DNA of 64,000 nt from Anaerolineae bacterium (GTDB taxonomy: Bacteria; Chloroflexota; Anaerolineae; Aggregatilineales; Phototrophicaceae), in NCBI GenBank assembly GCA_026645945.1, contig JAPKMO010000003.1, forward strand, positions 1 to 64,000, in the 5' to 3' direction. Position 1 is the first letter of the stretch, and every line of letters starts with the position of its first letter. The translations under genes and the position numbers were made by a program. The notes beneath the pieces were generated by a model. The model did not search any database. It saw nothing but the letters and a program-made list of their open reading frames with translations, and was not told the DNA's origin. Shown here piece after piece: positions 17,361 to 26,150 of the stretch.

Positions 17361-17948
17361 TCAACTCTCCTGTGCTTCGTCGCCACCATGAGCGGCGCGG
17401 GCGACGAAGAACCATAATAACGTTTTGCCATAACGCCGCTGGTCATAAGCCTCTAAATGGGCTAACATAACCGGCAGTTCTTCGGACGGATCAATTTGGA
17501 CGATAACCACCGTCCCCGGCGGTATCCAGGCCGGGTTTTTGTCTAGGGCTTGCAGGGTTTGCAGCCACAACGACCGGTACTGCGGCGGCGCGACATAAAT
17601 ATAATCGAATGGCTGAGACGGCGGCTGGCGCAGCAGATGGAAAACGTCGGCGCGGCGGATGACGGCGCGTTCGCCCAGTTTGGTCAACTCCAGGTTTTCC
17701 TGGATGGTGCGGACGGCCAGCCGGTCTATCTCAACGAAAAATGCGCTGCTCGCGCCCCGGCTGAGCGCCTCGATGCCGACGCTGCCGGTGCCGGCGAATA
17801 AATCCAGAAAAGCCGCGCCCACGATCTTCTGCCCCAGGATGCTGAACAGCGCCTCTTTAACACGATCCATGACCGGGCGCGTGGTACTGCCCGGCACCAG
17901 TTTTAAGCGGCGGCCTTTGGCGCTGCCTGCAATGACCCGAATGGGCAT
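17361..17948 (-). CDS. rsmD: RsmD-type 16S rRNA (guanine966-N2) methyltransferase
   Basis: The start is the ATG at 17948 (MPIRVIAGSAKGRRLKL); upstream in-frame residues belong to the neighbour. The 195-residue protein has the RsmD order: RVIAG-KGRRL, TRPVMDRVKEALFSIL, SAM motif I FLDLFAGTGSVGIEALSRGA, and FFVEIDRLAVRTIQENL. Motif IV, normally DPPY or DPPF, reads APPQY here, so the usual acidic residue is replaced by alanine. The enzyme normally methylates G966 in the small-subunit rRNA. The variant motif leaves some doubt about activity. Confidence 0.82.
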   Translation of the reverse strand: MPIRVIAGSAKGRRLKLVPGSTTRPVMDRVKEALFSILGQKIVGAAFLDLFAGTGSVGIEALSRGASSAFFVEIDRLAVRTIQENLELTKLGERAVIRRADVFHLLRQPPSQPFDYIYVAPPQYRSLWLQTLQALDKNPAWIPPGTVVIVQIDPSEELPVMLAHLEAYDQRRYGKTLLWFFVARAAHGGDEAQES

Positions 17949-17950
17949 CT

Positions 17951-18943
17951 TCAAACCCCCGGCTGTTCTACGGCTTCGCGCACCGCCCGAATGTTCGAGA
18001 GGGGGGAAGTAATCATGGTTACACAGCCGGTCGAAAGGATAAAACGCCGCCCGCCAACCTTCTGGATGGCTGCGCGCGCCTGTTCCCGCACGATATTGGG
18101 CGTGCCGTGATGCACATGCTGCCAGCGGGACAGACCGCCGCAAACCGCCAAGCTAAACAGCGACTTGCCCAGCGCCAAATCGGGTTCGGTTTCCTGGTCG
18201 TGCCAGTTGATGGCCTGGACGGGAAGCCCGCTGCACAGCTTAAACATGGGCGAATCGCCGTGCAGGTGCAGCATGTTAAACCACCATTTGCCCGGCAGGG
18301 CTTCCAGTATTTTATTATCATACGGCAGCCCAAAGGCCCGGTATTCGTCTTCCGACATCACATCGTAGCTGGCGTGCTGGACGGCGTAAAAGATGCCCGC
18401 AATCGGCGTTCGTTTAAGCGCCTCGATGAAACGCAGCGTCGTTTCGGTGATCGCGTTCAGGCCGGTATGCAGCCGGTCAGGGTGCGTCCGCAGGTGGCGG
18501 AGCAGCAGGTCATTCCCGGCGATGTTTTTGGCCTGCGCCAGCGGGCTGAAGACGGTCGCCAGGATGGGCGCGTCGTGGTCTTTTAAACCTTCGCCGACTA
18601 GATTCAGGCAGTCCAACTGTTTGCCCAGGCTGCCGCGCGTCGGGTCGAGCGGGCGCAGTTCGGTCCAGTCCAGCGAGCGCGTCACGGCGCGTTTGACGTA
18701 AGCGCGCGTGCCTTCCAGGTTGCCCTGCCATTCGTCCTGGACGCCGTAATCTGCGATCATAAAACTGCTGGCCGGCGTAACCTTGACGAAATCCCAGTCG
18801 TAGGTTTTTTGAAATTCCACCACCGAACGCGCCAGATCGGCAGCGCGCTGGTCGTCCCCCGGCCAGTGGCGCCACAAGGACACCGGCACGCGGTCGGTCG
18901 GTTCGCCAGCGATAGTTTTAGTCAGGCGGTCGCGTTTGTCCAT
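17951..18943 (-). CDS. Uroporphyrinogen decarboxylase-family (URO-D) protein
   Basis: The 330-residue protein starts KRDRLTKTIAGEPTDRVPVSLWRH, the usual opening of the URO-D superfamily, and has the (beta/alpha)8 style spacing with YAVQHASYDVMSEDEYRAFGLPYDNKI and a C-terminal GRRFILSTGCVTMITSP. The RQAGR-type N-terminal signature of true HemE is missing, so a corrinoid-methyltransferase-like or other URO-D role is more likely than haem synthesis. It precedes rsmD by 2 bases and follows a small TPR gene by 7 bases, forming one minus-strand unit. Confidence 0.75.
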   Translation of the reverse strand: MDKRDRLTKTIAGEPTDRVPVSLWRHWPGDDQRAADLARSVVEFQKTYDWDFVKVTPASSFMIADYGVQDEWQGNLEGTRAYVKRAVTRSLDWTELRPLDPTRGSLGKQLDCLNLVGEGLKDHDAPILATVFSPLAQAKNIAGNDLLLRHLRTHPDRLHTGLNAITETTLRFIEALKRTPIAGIFYAVQHASYDVMSEDEYRAFGLPYDNKILEALPGKWWFNMLHLHGDSPMFKLCSGLPVQAINWHDQETEPDLALGKSLFSLAVCGGLSRWQHVHHGTPNIVREQARAAIQKVGGRRFILSTGCVTMITSPLSNIRAVREAVEQPGV

Positions 18944-18950
18944 ATGGTCG

Positions 18951-19307
18951 TTAAACGCGCGGTTTCATAGCATTATTGGTTTCCGCCAGGCGCTGTTTAA
19001 TCATCCGGTTGAGCATCATCAGGCGGTCGTCTTCCGGCGTATTGGCGACCAGCACATCGTCGACATGCCTGTGATACCGCGCGGCAGCGCCGGCCTCAAC
19101 CAGCGCCAGGGCGCGCTCGAAATGTTTAATGGCGGTTTCGTATTTCCCGGCGGCGCGCTGCGCCAACCCCATGCCGTAATGCGCGTCAACGTTGTCGGTA
19201 TCCTGCCGCAGAATACGATCAAATTCGGCGATGGCCGCGTCTGTTTTGCCCTCGCGCTGGTAGCGCCAGGCCTGGCCGATTTGAGCGGCAATCGAATCGT
19301 TAGACAT
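18951..19307 (-). CDS. Small TPR protein
   Basis: The 118-residue protein holds about two tetratricopeptide units at residues 10-80 (GKTDAAIAEFDRILRQDTDNVDAHYGMGLAQRAAGKYETAIKHFERAL). There is no signal peptide or membrane helix. TPR units mediate protein contacts; the partner is unknown. It heads the unit that continues into the URO-D gene 7 bases downstream. Confidence 0.75.
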   Translation of the reverse strand: MSNDSIAAQIGQAWRYQREGKTDAAIAEFDRILRQDTDNVDAHYGMGLAQRAAGKYETAIKHFERALALVEAGAAARYHRHVDDVLVANTPEDDRLMMLNRMIKQRLAETNNAMKPRV

Positions 19308-19377
19308 GGTGAAATTCCCCTCAAGAAGCGAAGATTTGCAATATTGTACTGGCGCGGCGTTATAAAGACAAGCGACC

Positions 19378-21663
19378 TCAGTCCCGAACCGTGATTGGCA
19401 GCGGCAGCGACAGCACCGGCCCTAGAATACGCCCGGCAGGGTCGAAAAAGTTCAGCCGGTTCTGCGGGCGGCAGTCCGGGGAACAGTCGTAGACTTCAAG
19501 GACGATCCGGTAATCGCCAAAGGGCATGGCGGGGTCAAGCGGCAGGTGGTAATGGTCGGATGCGTAACGGCTGGTATTCCAGCGCCGGGTCGGGTAGCTG
19601 CCGGGGTAATGAAGCGGGACTTCATTCCAGCGCGTGCCATCGCTGGTGTTCAGCAGATAGAGTAAAACGGAGTAGTTTTCTGGCAAAAAACGCTGCGCTG
19701 CCCAGTACAGTGTAAGGTCGAGCGAACCGCCGGGATGAACCACTGCCTGCCGAACCCGGTAAGACAGCAGGCTCAACCCGCCGTCGGTGCGAATCGAGGC
19801 GGGAATCGCGCCGTCCATGCCGTGTCCGGGCTGCAAACGAAGCGGCAGGAGCGGGTTGGGCAGGGCGGCCAGCGGCGTGATGATGATAAAACAGCCGAAA
19901 ACCAGTGCTAGCAGGCGCGCCTCCGGGCGGGAGAGCTGCTCCACGTCGTCGTAAGTGATTTTATGACGGCGGAAACGCCCCCAGGTTATGATGAGCGTGA
20001 TTGCCAGGGTGGCCCAGGCGATAACCCAGGCGGCCTCGCGTTCTGGTGTGCTGCCGAATGCGACCACCAGGTTGCCTTCGCGCACGGGCGGGATAGAAAC
20101 ATTCAGCAGACCGGTGTCCGAAGCCGGCCACACCGAAACAGGCCGTCCGTTAAGCGTGGCCTGCCAGCCGGGGAAATAGGCGGTGAGGACATTGAGCGTG
20201 ACCAGGCCGCTCGTGCTGACCTGAAAGCGGTCGCTGTGGGTGCGGTGTTCCAGGATGCCGACCCGCACTTGGGCATCGGAGGTTGAGGCGAGGGCGATTT
20301 TGTTCATCGCGCCGGATAAATAGCCTTCGATGAGCGAACGATTGGGCTGAAGCGCGGCGGAAATGGTGGCCGGAACGGGCAGGTGTGCCGGTAAAACCGG
20401 GATTCCATAACCCAACTGCTCGTATTGAATCTGCGTTGGCGCGTCGGCGCTGCCGAACGGTTCGTTGGAGTAAGGCAGCAGCCAGACCGGAGCGGCTAGA
20501 ATCCAGGCGGCGATCAGCAGAATGGGCAGCAGCAGCCGCCGGCGGCGCAGCGGCAGTTCGTCGCGCAGGCGCAGCGCGGCGCTGGCACCGATAGACAGGC
20601 AGAGCGTGATCGGGCCAAGCAGGCCAATTTCGAGAGGGAAAAACGCCAGCGCCGCCAGGATGAGAGCGGCCCCGGTGGCTAAAAAGGCGGCCTGGAAAGC
20701 CAGCTTATAACGAACAACAGCTGCCGCGCCCGGCAGCGCCAGCAGCACCAGTGGTAGCCCCAGCCGGAGCTGCGGCAGCGGGGTCATTTCGTTGGGGTCA
20801 ATCTGCGACGCCGGGGTGAGCAGTTCCGGCAGCGTCAGTTGGTACGCCACCAGCAGGCGCGGCGGCTGCCAGGAGACGGCGTTTTGCTCCAGCAGCGCCG
20901 GCAGCCAGTAACAGGCGGCCATACCCGCGCCGAGGACGATGGACGCGAATACCCGAAAAACTGCTTTTTTGCGCCCGTCGGGCAGTAAAGCCAGAGTCAG
21001 CAGCGCGCCGGCCAGACCGATACGAACATCGGTCAGGAACAAACCGGCGGCGGCCAGGGCAGCGAACAGCATATCGGCGGGGTGATCGCGCAGCAGCAGG
21101 CGATCCGCGCTCCACAGCAAAATCGTCAGCAGCGCCATGCCGACTACTGCCGGTAAATCGCCCAGAATGTGCGGCGCGGTGAGCATGAGGTAAGGGCTGT
21201 ACAGGTACAGAAAAGCGGCCAGCACGCCGGCTGAAGCGCCGGCCCGCCGGGCGACCAGCACGTAGGCAGCCGAGCCGGCCAGGCAGAACGACAGGATATA
21301 AACCAGGCGCACGGCCAGCACCGCGTCGTCCGTAAAAAGCACCTGAAGCAGCGCCGCCGCGTAAGTTGCCCCTGGGGGGTAAAAATTGGGGATGGGCGCG
21401 CCATAACCGCCGAATACGTTGGGCGACCAGCGGGGATAGAGCTGGCCTTCGCGGAAGGCAGCGGCGAAGTCGGCGGTGGTATAAACATAGTTTTCGCTGG
21501 CGTTGGTGTGCGGCAGTGTTGGCTGGGTGATAAACGGCCAGCCGGCCAGCAGGCTGATGGCGATCACTAGCAGCAGCCCCCAGTCCACGTCGCGCCGCGC
21601 CAGCCGCATCCAGTCCGGCAGGTCTTTGGGTGTGATTTCGGTGGCGCTTATCATGCCGTCCAT
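19378..21663 (-). CDS. Large multi-pass membrane protein, PTPS-related/YfhO-like
   Basis: The 761-residue protein has about twelve membrane helices (about 25-400 and 535-600). An N-terminal extracytoplasmic loop, FREGQLYPRWSPNVFGGYGAPIPNFYPPG, is diagnostic of the PF10131 '6-pyruvoyl-tetrahydropterin synthase-related' membrane family and resembles GT-C glycosyltransferases. The C-terminal 130 residues form a beta domain (LDLTLYWAAQRFLPENYSVLLYLLN). The family name is historical; these proteins are not pterin enzymes. Cell-surface glycan or lipid-linked sugar handling is a guess. The initiator could be the first or fourth codon (MDGM). Confidence 0.72.
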   Translation of the reverse strand: MDGMISATEITPKDLPDWMRLARRDVDWGLLLVIAISLLAGWPFITQPTLPHTNASENYVYTTADFAAAFREGQLYPRWSPNVFGGYGAPIPNFYPPGATYAAALLQVLFTDDAVLAVRLVYILSFCLAGSAAYVLVARRAGASAGVLAAFLYLYSPYLMLTAPHILGDLPAVVGMALLTILLWSADRLLLRDHPADMLFAALAAAGLFLTDVRIGLAGALLTLALLPDGRKKAVFRVFASIVLGAGMAACYWLPALLEQNAVSWQPPRLLVAYQLTLPELLTPASQIDPNEMTPLPQLRLGLPLVLLALPGAAAVVRYKLAFQAAFLATGAALILAALAFFPLEIGLLGPITLCLSIGASAALRLRDELPLRRRRLLLPILLIAAWILAAPVWLLPYSNEPFGSADAPTQIQYEQLGYGIPVLPAHLPVPATISAALQPNRSLIEGYLSGAMNKIALASTSDAQVRVGILEHRTHSDRFQVSTSGLVTLNVLTAYFPGWQATLNGRPVSVWPASDTGLLNVSIPPVREGNLVVAFGSTPEREAAWVIAWATLAITLIITWGRFRRHKITYDDVEQLSRPEARLLALVFGCFIIITPLAALPNPLLPLRLQPGHGMDGAIPASIRTDGGLSLLSYRVRQAVVHPGGSLDLTLYWAAQRFLPENYSVLLYLLNTSDGTRWNEVPLHYPGSYPTRRWNTSRYASDHYHLPLDPAMPFGDYRIVLEVYDCSPDCRPQNRLNFFDPAGRILGPVLSLPLPITVRD

Positions 21664-21733
21664 TGTAGCGCAGTTGCTTGCTTTGCGTGCTTCTCGGTGC
21701 TATTCTCTCGGAGCGGTGGTGATACAGGCTGTT

Positions 21734-22204
21734 ATGCACGATATAACGATTCGCCGGGCAGAGCAAACCGACATACCCGAACTTTCCCGATTATGGCTCG
21801 AAAAAACGACCCTTCAGCAGCAGTTTGATCGCCGTTTTTTGCTGGCGGTCGAGGGGCGCGCGGCTTGGGAGCGCCGCCTGCGGGAATGGCTGGCCGACCC
21901 TGCCTGCGCGGTGCTGGTCGGGGCGGCGGGCGAAACGCTGTCCGGGTATATTATCGGCTGGGTGCAGGATGCTCCACCCGGCCTTGTGCCAGCGCGTATC
22001 GGCGCGGTGACGGACCTGGCGCTGGACGCGCATCGCTACCAGGGCGGGGCCGGGCGGGCGTTGGTGAAGGCGCTGCGCGCCTGGCTGTCGGAACAGGGGA
22101 TCGAACATCTGGTCGTTTATGCGCCGTTTCGCGGCGCGGTCGAACAGGCTTTCTGGCGCTCGATGGGCGCGACCGAATGGGTGGATGTAATGTGGTTGAC
22201 GTGA
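21734..22204 (+). CDS. GNAT-family N-acetyltransferase (first of tandem pair)
   Basis: The start is the ATG at 21734, since the open frame upstream runs into the divergent membrane-protein gene. The 156-residue protein has ITIRRAEQTDIPELSRLWLE at the N-terminus and motif A VTDLALDAHRYQGGAGRALVKAL, ending in AFWRSMGATEW. It transfers an acetyl group from acetyl-CoA to an unknown amine. Its stop overlaps the start of the second GNAT by 4 bases (GTGA); both share the LWxxL and FWRSMG elements, so they are probably an old duplication. Confidence 0.85.
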   Translation: MHDITIRRAEQTDIPELSRLWLEKTTLQQQFDRRFLLAVEGRAAWERRLREWLADPACAVLVGAAGETLSGYIIGWVQDAPPGLVPARIGAVTDLALDAHRYQGGAGRALVKALRAWLSEQGIEHLVVYAPFRGAVEQAFWRSMGATEWVDVMWLT

Positions 22205-22692
22205 ATATCCGGCCTGCGGCTGCGACCGATGCCGACGCCATCGCCGGCTTGTGGCAGGCGCTGGTGGATTTTCATCGCGCGCTGGACGAAGATTTGCCGG
22301 GTGCAGCCTTTAACGGCGCGCAGCGTTACGCGCGCCGTCTGGTGCAGCGCCTGGATGACCCGTTCATGCACGCGCTGGTGGCGGAACATGAGGGGCGCGT
22401 GATCGGATACGTGCTGGGTATGGTCATTGATCTCGTCCCGGACGTTTTTGACCAGGAGCCGGCGGGTTTCCTGGCCGACATTTTTGTTCACCCGGATTTC
22501 CGGCGCGCGGGCATCGGGCGGGCGCTGGTAACGGCCTGGCTGGACTGGCTGCGTGGGCAGCGGGTCCGATACGTCGACTGGCACGTGGCGGCCAAAAACC
22601 AGGAGGCTCTGGCTTTCTGGCGCTCGATGGGCGGGCGCGACGTGATGATTCGGATGCGCGCGGATTTATCTCCGAAGGATGACGAACCATGA
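22201..22692 (+). CDS. GNAT-family N-acetyltransferase (second of tandem pair)
   Basis: A GTG start at 22201 overlapping the previous stop gives a 163-residue protein (VNIRPAAATDADAIAGLWQAL). Motif A is ADIFVHPDFRRAGIGRALVTAWLDWL, with the R-R-A-G-I-G-R acetyl-CoA loop, and the C-terminal helix has NQEALAFWRSMGGRDVMIRM. An alternative GTG lies three codons upstream. The last 4 bases overlap the AlaX gene (ATGA), so the three genes are a translationally coupled unit. Confidence 0.82.
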   Translation: MNIRPAAATDADAIAGLWQALVDFHRALDEDLPGAAFNGAQRYARRLVQRLDDPFMHALVAEHEGRVIGYVLGMVIDLVPDVFDQEPAGFLADIFVHPDFRRAGIGRALVTAWLDWLRGQRVRYVDWHVAAKNQEALAFWRSMGGRDVMIRMRADLSPKDDEP

Positions 22693-23405
22693 CCGAACTG
22701 CTCTACCAGACTGACAGCTACATACGGGAATTTTCGGCGCGGATAACCGGTGTGGATGCCGAACAAGGCGGGGTTTATCTGGACCGGACGGCATTTTACC
22801 CCGGTGGGGGCGGCCAGCCCAACGATGCCGGCTGGCTGATGGTTGGTGAGCGGCGTTATGTCGTGACGAAAGTGGTCAAAGGCGGCCTGCACATCCTGGA
22901 CGGGAACGGGCTTCCCGCCGTCGGCGAAACTGCGCAGGGCGCGCTGGATTGGGAGCGGCGCTACCGGCTGATGCGGACTCATACGGCCATGCACATCCTG
23001 TGCGGGGTTGTGTGGCGTGACTACGGCGCGAGCGTGACGGGCGGCAACATGGAGCCGCTGCAAGGCCGCATGGATTTTGAGTTCGAGCGGCTGCAAAAAG
23101 ACCTGGTGAGCGAGATCGAAGCCCGCATCAACGCCGAAGTCGAGGCGGCGCGCGACGTGCGGGTGAAAATTCTGCCCCGCCAGGAAGCCTTTTTGATACC
23201 GGATTTAATCCGCACTAAAATCAACCTGCTGCCGGAAGGCATACCGGAAGTCCGCACCGTCGAAATCATCGGCCTGGACTTGCAGGCCGACGGCGGCACG
23301 CACGTTGCCAACACGCGCGAAGTGGGGCGGATTCGTATCGCCGATTATAAAAGCAAGGGCGGCATCAACAAACGCATTTATGTTGAACTTGAACCGGAAC
23401 CGTGA
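22689..23405 (+). CDS. alaX: AlaX-type alanyl-tRNA editing hydrolase
   Basis: The 238-residue protein has an AlaRS-like beta barrel (TAFYPGGGGQPNDAGWL, about 34-50) and the editing site HTAMH (H98, H102). It ends in a C-terminal ADGGTHVANTREVGRI. AlaX proteins hydrolyse Ser- or Gly-tRNA(Ala) in trans. The usual third ligand is a cysteine four residues before the last histidine (CxxxH); here that place is Asp. It carries the tRNA_SAD domain but no aminoacylation domain. Confidence 0.82.
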   Translation: MTELLYQTDSYIREFSARITGVDAEQGGVYLDRTAFYPGGGGQPNDAGWLMVGERRYVVTKVVKGGLHILDGNGLPAVGETAQGALDWERRYRLMRTHTAMHILCGVVWRDYGASVTGGNMEPLQGRMDFEFERLQKDLVSEIEARINAEVEAARDVRVKILPRQEAFLIPDLIRTKINLLPEGIPEVRTVEIIGLDLQADGGTHVANTREVGRIRIADYKSKGGINKRIYVELEPEP

Positions 23406-23442
23406 ATTAAAAAGCCGGTTAACCTGGCGCGAAAATATAGTG

Positions 23443-24450
23443 ATGATCGGCAGAACGATACAGCGGATACAGATTTTTCTCGGCCCGGCGCGGGCGCGGG
23501 CTTTCGTTTTGTGGTTTGCGCTCACCGGCCTCGCCAGTTTAATCCTCAACGCTTTTGTCAGCCAGTACGAGTGGGTGCGCGCCGTTCAATCGCTGCTGGT
23601 GATCGTTTTTCTGGTGGGGGCGGCTGTCATCGTCGGCGGGCGGCTGTCGCCGGACGAACGCGGGCGCTGGCTGGCGATCCTCGTCCCGGCGCTGATCGCC
23701 ATTTTTATCGCGCTGATGATCGCCCCGCAGTTCAGCGCGGCGCTGCTGGGCGGGGCGCTTGGCTGGATTGTGGCCGGGCTGCTGCTCACCCGCAGCCGGA
23801 TGCCGATGGCCTACCGCGAGGCCGTGCGCCATCTGCGGAAAAATGAGTATGAACAGGCCGTCAGGGTGATGGATCGAGTTATTAAAGATGAGCCAGGACG
23901 CCCCGAACATTACCGTTTTCGGGCGGAAGTGCTGCGCGTGTGGGGCAAGCTCGACCGCGCCGCGCGCGATTACCGTAAGATGACGGAGCTGGCCCCGGAT
24001 TCGGCGGTGGCTTTTAACGGGCTTTCGGAAGTGTACACGCAGGCCGGAAAATATGACGAGGCGCTGGAAGCGGCGCGCAGGGCAAATGCGCTGTCGCCGG
24101 AGGATTGGGTGACGTATTATAACCTGGGTTTAATCGAAGACCGGCTGAAGCAGTCAAGCGCCGTCATCGAACATCTGCAAAAAGCCCTGGCGCTGCGCGT
24201 TAAAGAGAAGCGCCATCAAGCCCTGGTTCATTTTTATCTGGCGCGCGCTTACAGCCGCTCCGGCGACCCGGCGGCGGCGCAGGAACAGGCGCGCGCGCTC
24301 AAAAAGCTGACGGTCGGCCTGGAAGAATGGCAGACTATCCTGAACAGCAGCCAGGCGGATACCCTGCGTGCCGTCCTGGGTGATGACGTGCGGCTGGCGC
24401 TGGCGCTGGCGGCGGGCGAAATCGAACCGGATGTTCTGGGGCGGAACTAA
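23443..24450 (+). CDS. Membrane-anchored TPR protein (first of three)
   Basis: The start at ATG 23443 (or GTG 23440) excludes an open stretch that overlaps alaX. The 335-residue product has four hydrophobic segments in residues 15-125 (FVLWFALTGLASLILNAF, AVQSLLVIVFLVGAAVIVGG, LAILVPALIAIFIALMI, ALLGGALGWIVAGLLL). They are followed by about four TPR units (about 135-285: EYEQAVRVMDRVIKDEPGRPEHY, KYDEALEAARRANALSPEDW). It probably holds partners at the cytoplasmic face. It is 3 bases from the next TPR gene. Confidence 0.75.
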   Translation: MIGRTIQRIQIFLGPARARAFVLWFALTGLASLILNAFVSQYEWVRAVQSLLVIVFLVGAAVIVGGRLSPDERGRWLAILVPALIAIFIALMIAPQFSAALLGGALGWIVAGLLLTRSRMPMAYREAVRHLRKNEYEQAVRVMDRVIKDEPGRPEHYRFRAEVLRVWGKLDRAARDYRKMTELAPDSAVAFNGLSEVYTQAGKYDEALEAARRANALSPEDWVTYYNLGLIEDRLKQSSAVIEHLQKALALRVKEKRHQALVHFYLARAYSRSGDPAAAQEQARALKKLTVGLEEWQTILNSSQADTLRAVLGDDVRLALALAAGEIEPDVLGRN

Positions 24451-24453
24451 AAG

Positions 24454-25329
24454 ATGATGCGCCGCCTTTTTCGATCTTTTTTGCTGTTTATAACGCTGCT
24501 GCTGGCTTTTGGCGGGGTGATTTTGTTCGCCGGCGGGCTGGCGGTGGCGTTTTTTTCGGAGCGGGGCGCTGACTCCGATGGTCTGACGCCGCCGGTTCAG
24601 GTGGCGCTTGTGGGGCTGTGCCTGTCCGCCGTGATGGTGGCGCTGTGGTTTGCTGGGGTGGGGTGGCTGCTGGCGCGCCAATCGCGCCAGCAGGGTTCGG
24701 GTTATGGGGACGCTTATCGTTTGATTGAGGCTTTTCGTTTTGGCGAAGCGATTCCTTTGCTGGAGCGTTCGATCAAAGAAGGCAAAGAAACGTCTGAGGT
24801 GTTGATGCTGCTGACCAGTGCCTACGCTTATGCCGGGCAGTTGGGCAAAGCGCAGGCCACCGCCGACCGCGCTGTGCGGCTTTTTCCCGAAGACCCCGGC
24901 TCGTATATCACGTTGGCGAACGGCTATCGGATGCAGGCCATGTACGAAGAAGCCGGCAAGGCACTGATGAAAGCGGCGGAACTGGAACCCGATCAACCGG
25001 TGATCTGGGCGGAAATCGGGTTCGTGCAGCATTTTGCCGGGGATGACGAACGCGCTGCCGAGTCGTTCAAACAGGCGGCGCTGTACGCGATGCCGGCCAT
25101 GTACGGGGTGCGTGTTTATTACCATTTGGCGCAGTTTTATCAAAAATCCGGGGACGCCGAGCAGGCTGTTAAAGCGGCAGCCCGAATGATGAGCGCCCGC
25201 GATGGCCTGGACGCCTGGAAGTCCAGCCTGGGCGCGCTGGAAGGCACAGCCTACGGCCAGGCGCTGCGGTATGAAGTGAGCGCCATCCAGCAGGCGTTAA
25301 CAGAAGCCGACTCGGCCAACCTGGGTTGA
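24454..25329 (+). CDS. Membrane-anchored TPR protein (second of three)
   Basis: The 291-residue protein has two N-terminal membrane helices (LFITLLLAFGGVILFAGGLAVAF and PVQVALVGLCLSAVMVALWFAGVGWL). TPR-like units (about 85-245) follow, with FGEAIPLLERSIKEGKETSEVLMLLTSAYAYAG and KALMKAAELEPDQPVIW. It shares layout and position with the genes on both sides, so the three look like diverged duplicates. Start ATG 24454 or 24457. Confidence 0.72.
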   Translation: MMRRLFRSFLLFITLLLAFGGVILFAGGLAVAFFSERGADSDGLTPPVQVALVGLCLSAVMVALWFAGVGWLLARQSRQQGSGYGDAYRLIEAFRFGEAIPLLERSIKEGKETSEVLMLLTSAYAYAGQLGKAQATADRAVRLFPEDPGSYITLANGYRMQAMYEEAGKALMKAAELEPDQPVIWAEIGFVQHFAGDDERAAESFKQAALYAMPAMYGVRVYYHLAQFYQKSGDAEQAVKAAARMMSARDGLDAWKSSLGALEGTAYGQALRYEVSAIQQALTEADSANLG

Positions 25330-25346
25330 GCGGTACGGGCGATGTG

Positions 25347-26147
25347 ATGGGGCGTTTGACTGCCTGGTTGGTAAACCGTTTTCGCGCCTGGGAACGTCCG
25401 GCGAAGATCGGCATGGCGCTGGCATTGGCGCTGCTGGCACTGGCGCTGCTGGCGCTGGTTTTTGGCCCGCCGTCTATCCGCCAGCCGGTATTGATCGGGG
25501 TGTTCGGCCTGCTGATTGCGGCGCAGGCGATTTTTATGTGGGCCAACCGGGGGCTGGTGACGCCCTTCACGCGGGCGCAGCGCGCCTACCTGGCCGAAGA
25601 TTTTGAGGCCGCGCGGGAAACGCTGGAGCGGCTGGAACAGGCCGGTAAAGCTGATGTCCGCGCGCTGACGCTGCTGGGTAATACCTACCGCCAGCTGGGC
25701 GACCTGGAAAAAAGTGAACAGGTCTTGACAAAAGCTCTATCTTTAAGACCTTCAGACCCCTTTCCTCTGTATGGATTCGGGCGTACACTGCTGATAAGAG
25801 GGTTTTATGCTGAGGCTGTTGAGGCGATCAACCGGGCGCTGGCATCCGGCGCGCCGCCGGTGGTGTACCTGGATTTGGGGGAAGCCCTGTTCCGGCAGGG
25901 ACAGGTGGAGGAAACACAGGCTGCACTGCGTGTTTACCGCCAACAGGCAGGCGGCGAACCGCACCGGGTTTTAATGGCCGATTATCTGTTATATCAATTA
26001 GGCGCTGAACCACCCCCATCGCGCGAACGGCTGCAAGCCGGGCTGCCTTTCTGGCAGGAGAACGCCCGGCGTTTTCGGCATACCCCTTACGGCCAGTCGC
26101 TTGCCGAAGATGTTCGGCAGATGCAGGCGCTAATCGAGGAGGCATGA
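25347..26147 (+). CDS. Membrane-anchored TPR protein (third of three)
   Basis: The start is uncertain: ATG 25347 is used, but GTG 25344 or a TTG at 25326 overlapping the previous stop are possible. The roughly 266-residue product has two membrane helices (IGMALALALLALALLALVF and QPVLIGVFGLLIAAQAIFMW). TPR units run from about 75 to 210 (AYLAEDFEAARETLERLEQAGKADVRAL, QLGDLEKSEQVLTKALSLRPSDPF). About 60 bases near 25720-25780 are less GC-rich than the rest. Confidence 0.72.
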   Translation: MGRLTAWLVNRFRAWERPAKIGMALALALLALALLALVFGPPSIRQPVLIGVFGLLIAAQAIFMWANRGLVTPFTRAQRAYLAEDFEAARETLERLEQAGKADVRALTLLGNTYRQLGDLEKSEQVLTKALSLRPSDPFPLYGFGRTLLIRGFYAEAVEAINRALASGAPPVVYLDLGEALFRQGQVEETQAALRVYRQQAGGEPHRVLMADYLLYQLGAEPPPSRERLQAGLPFWQENARRFRHTPYGQSLAEDVRQMQALIEEA

Positions 26148-26150
26148 CAC

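Noticed and set aside
17951..18943. HemE (haem-pathway uroporphyrinogen decarboxylase)
   Set aside because: The RQAGR-type N-terminal signature and surrounding haem genes are absent, so only the URO-D superfamily name is used.
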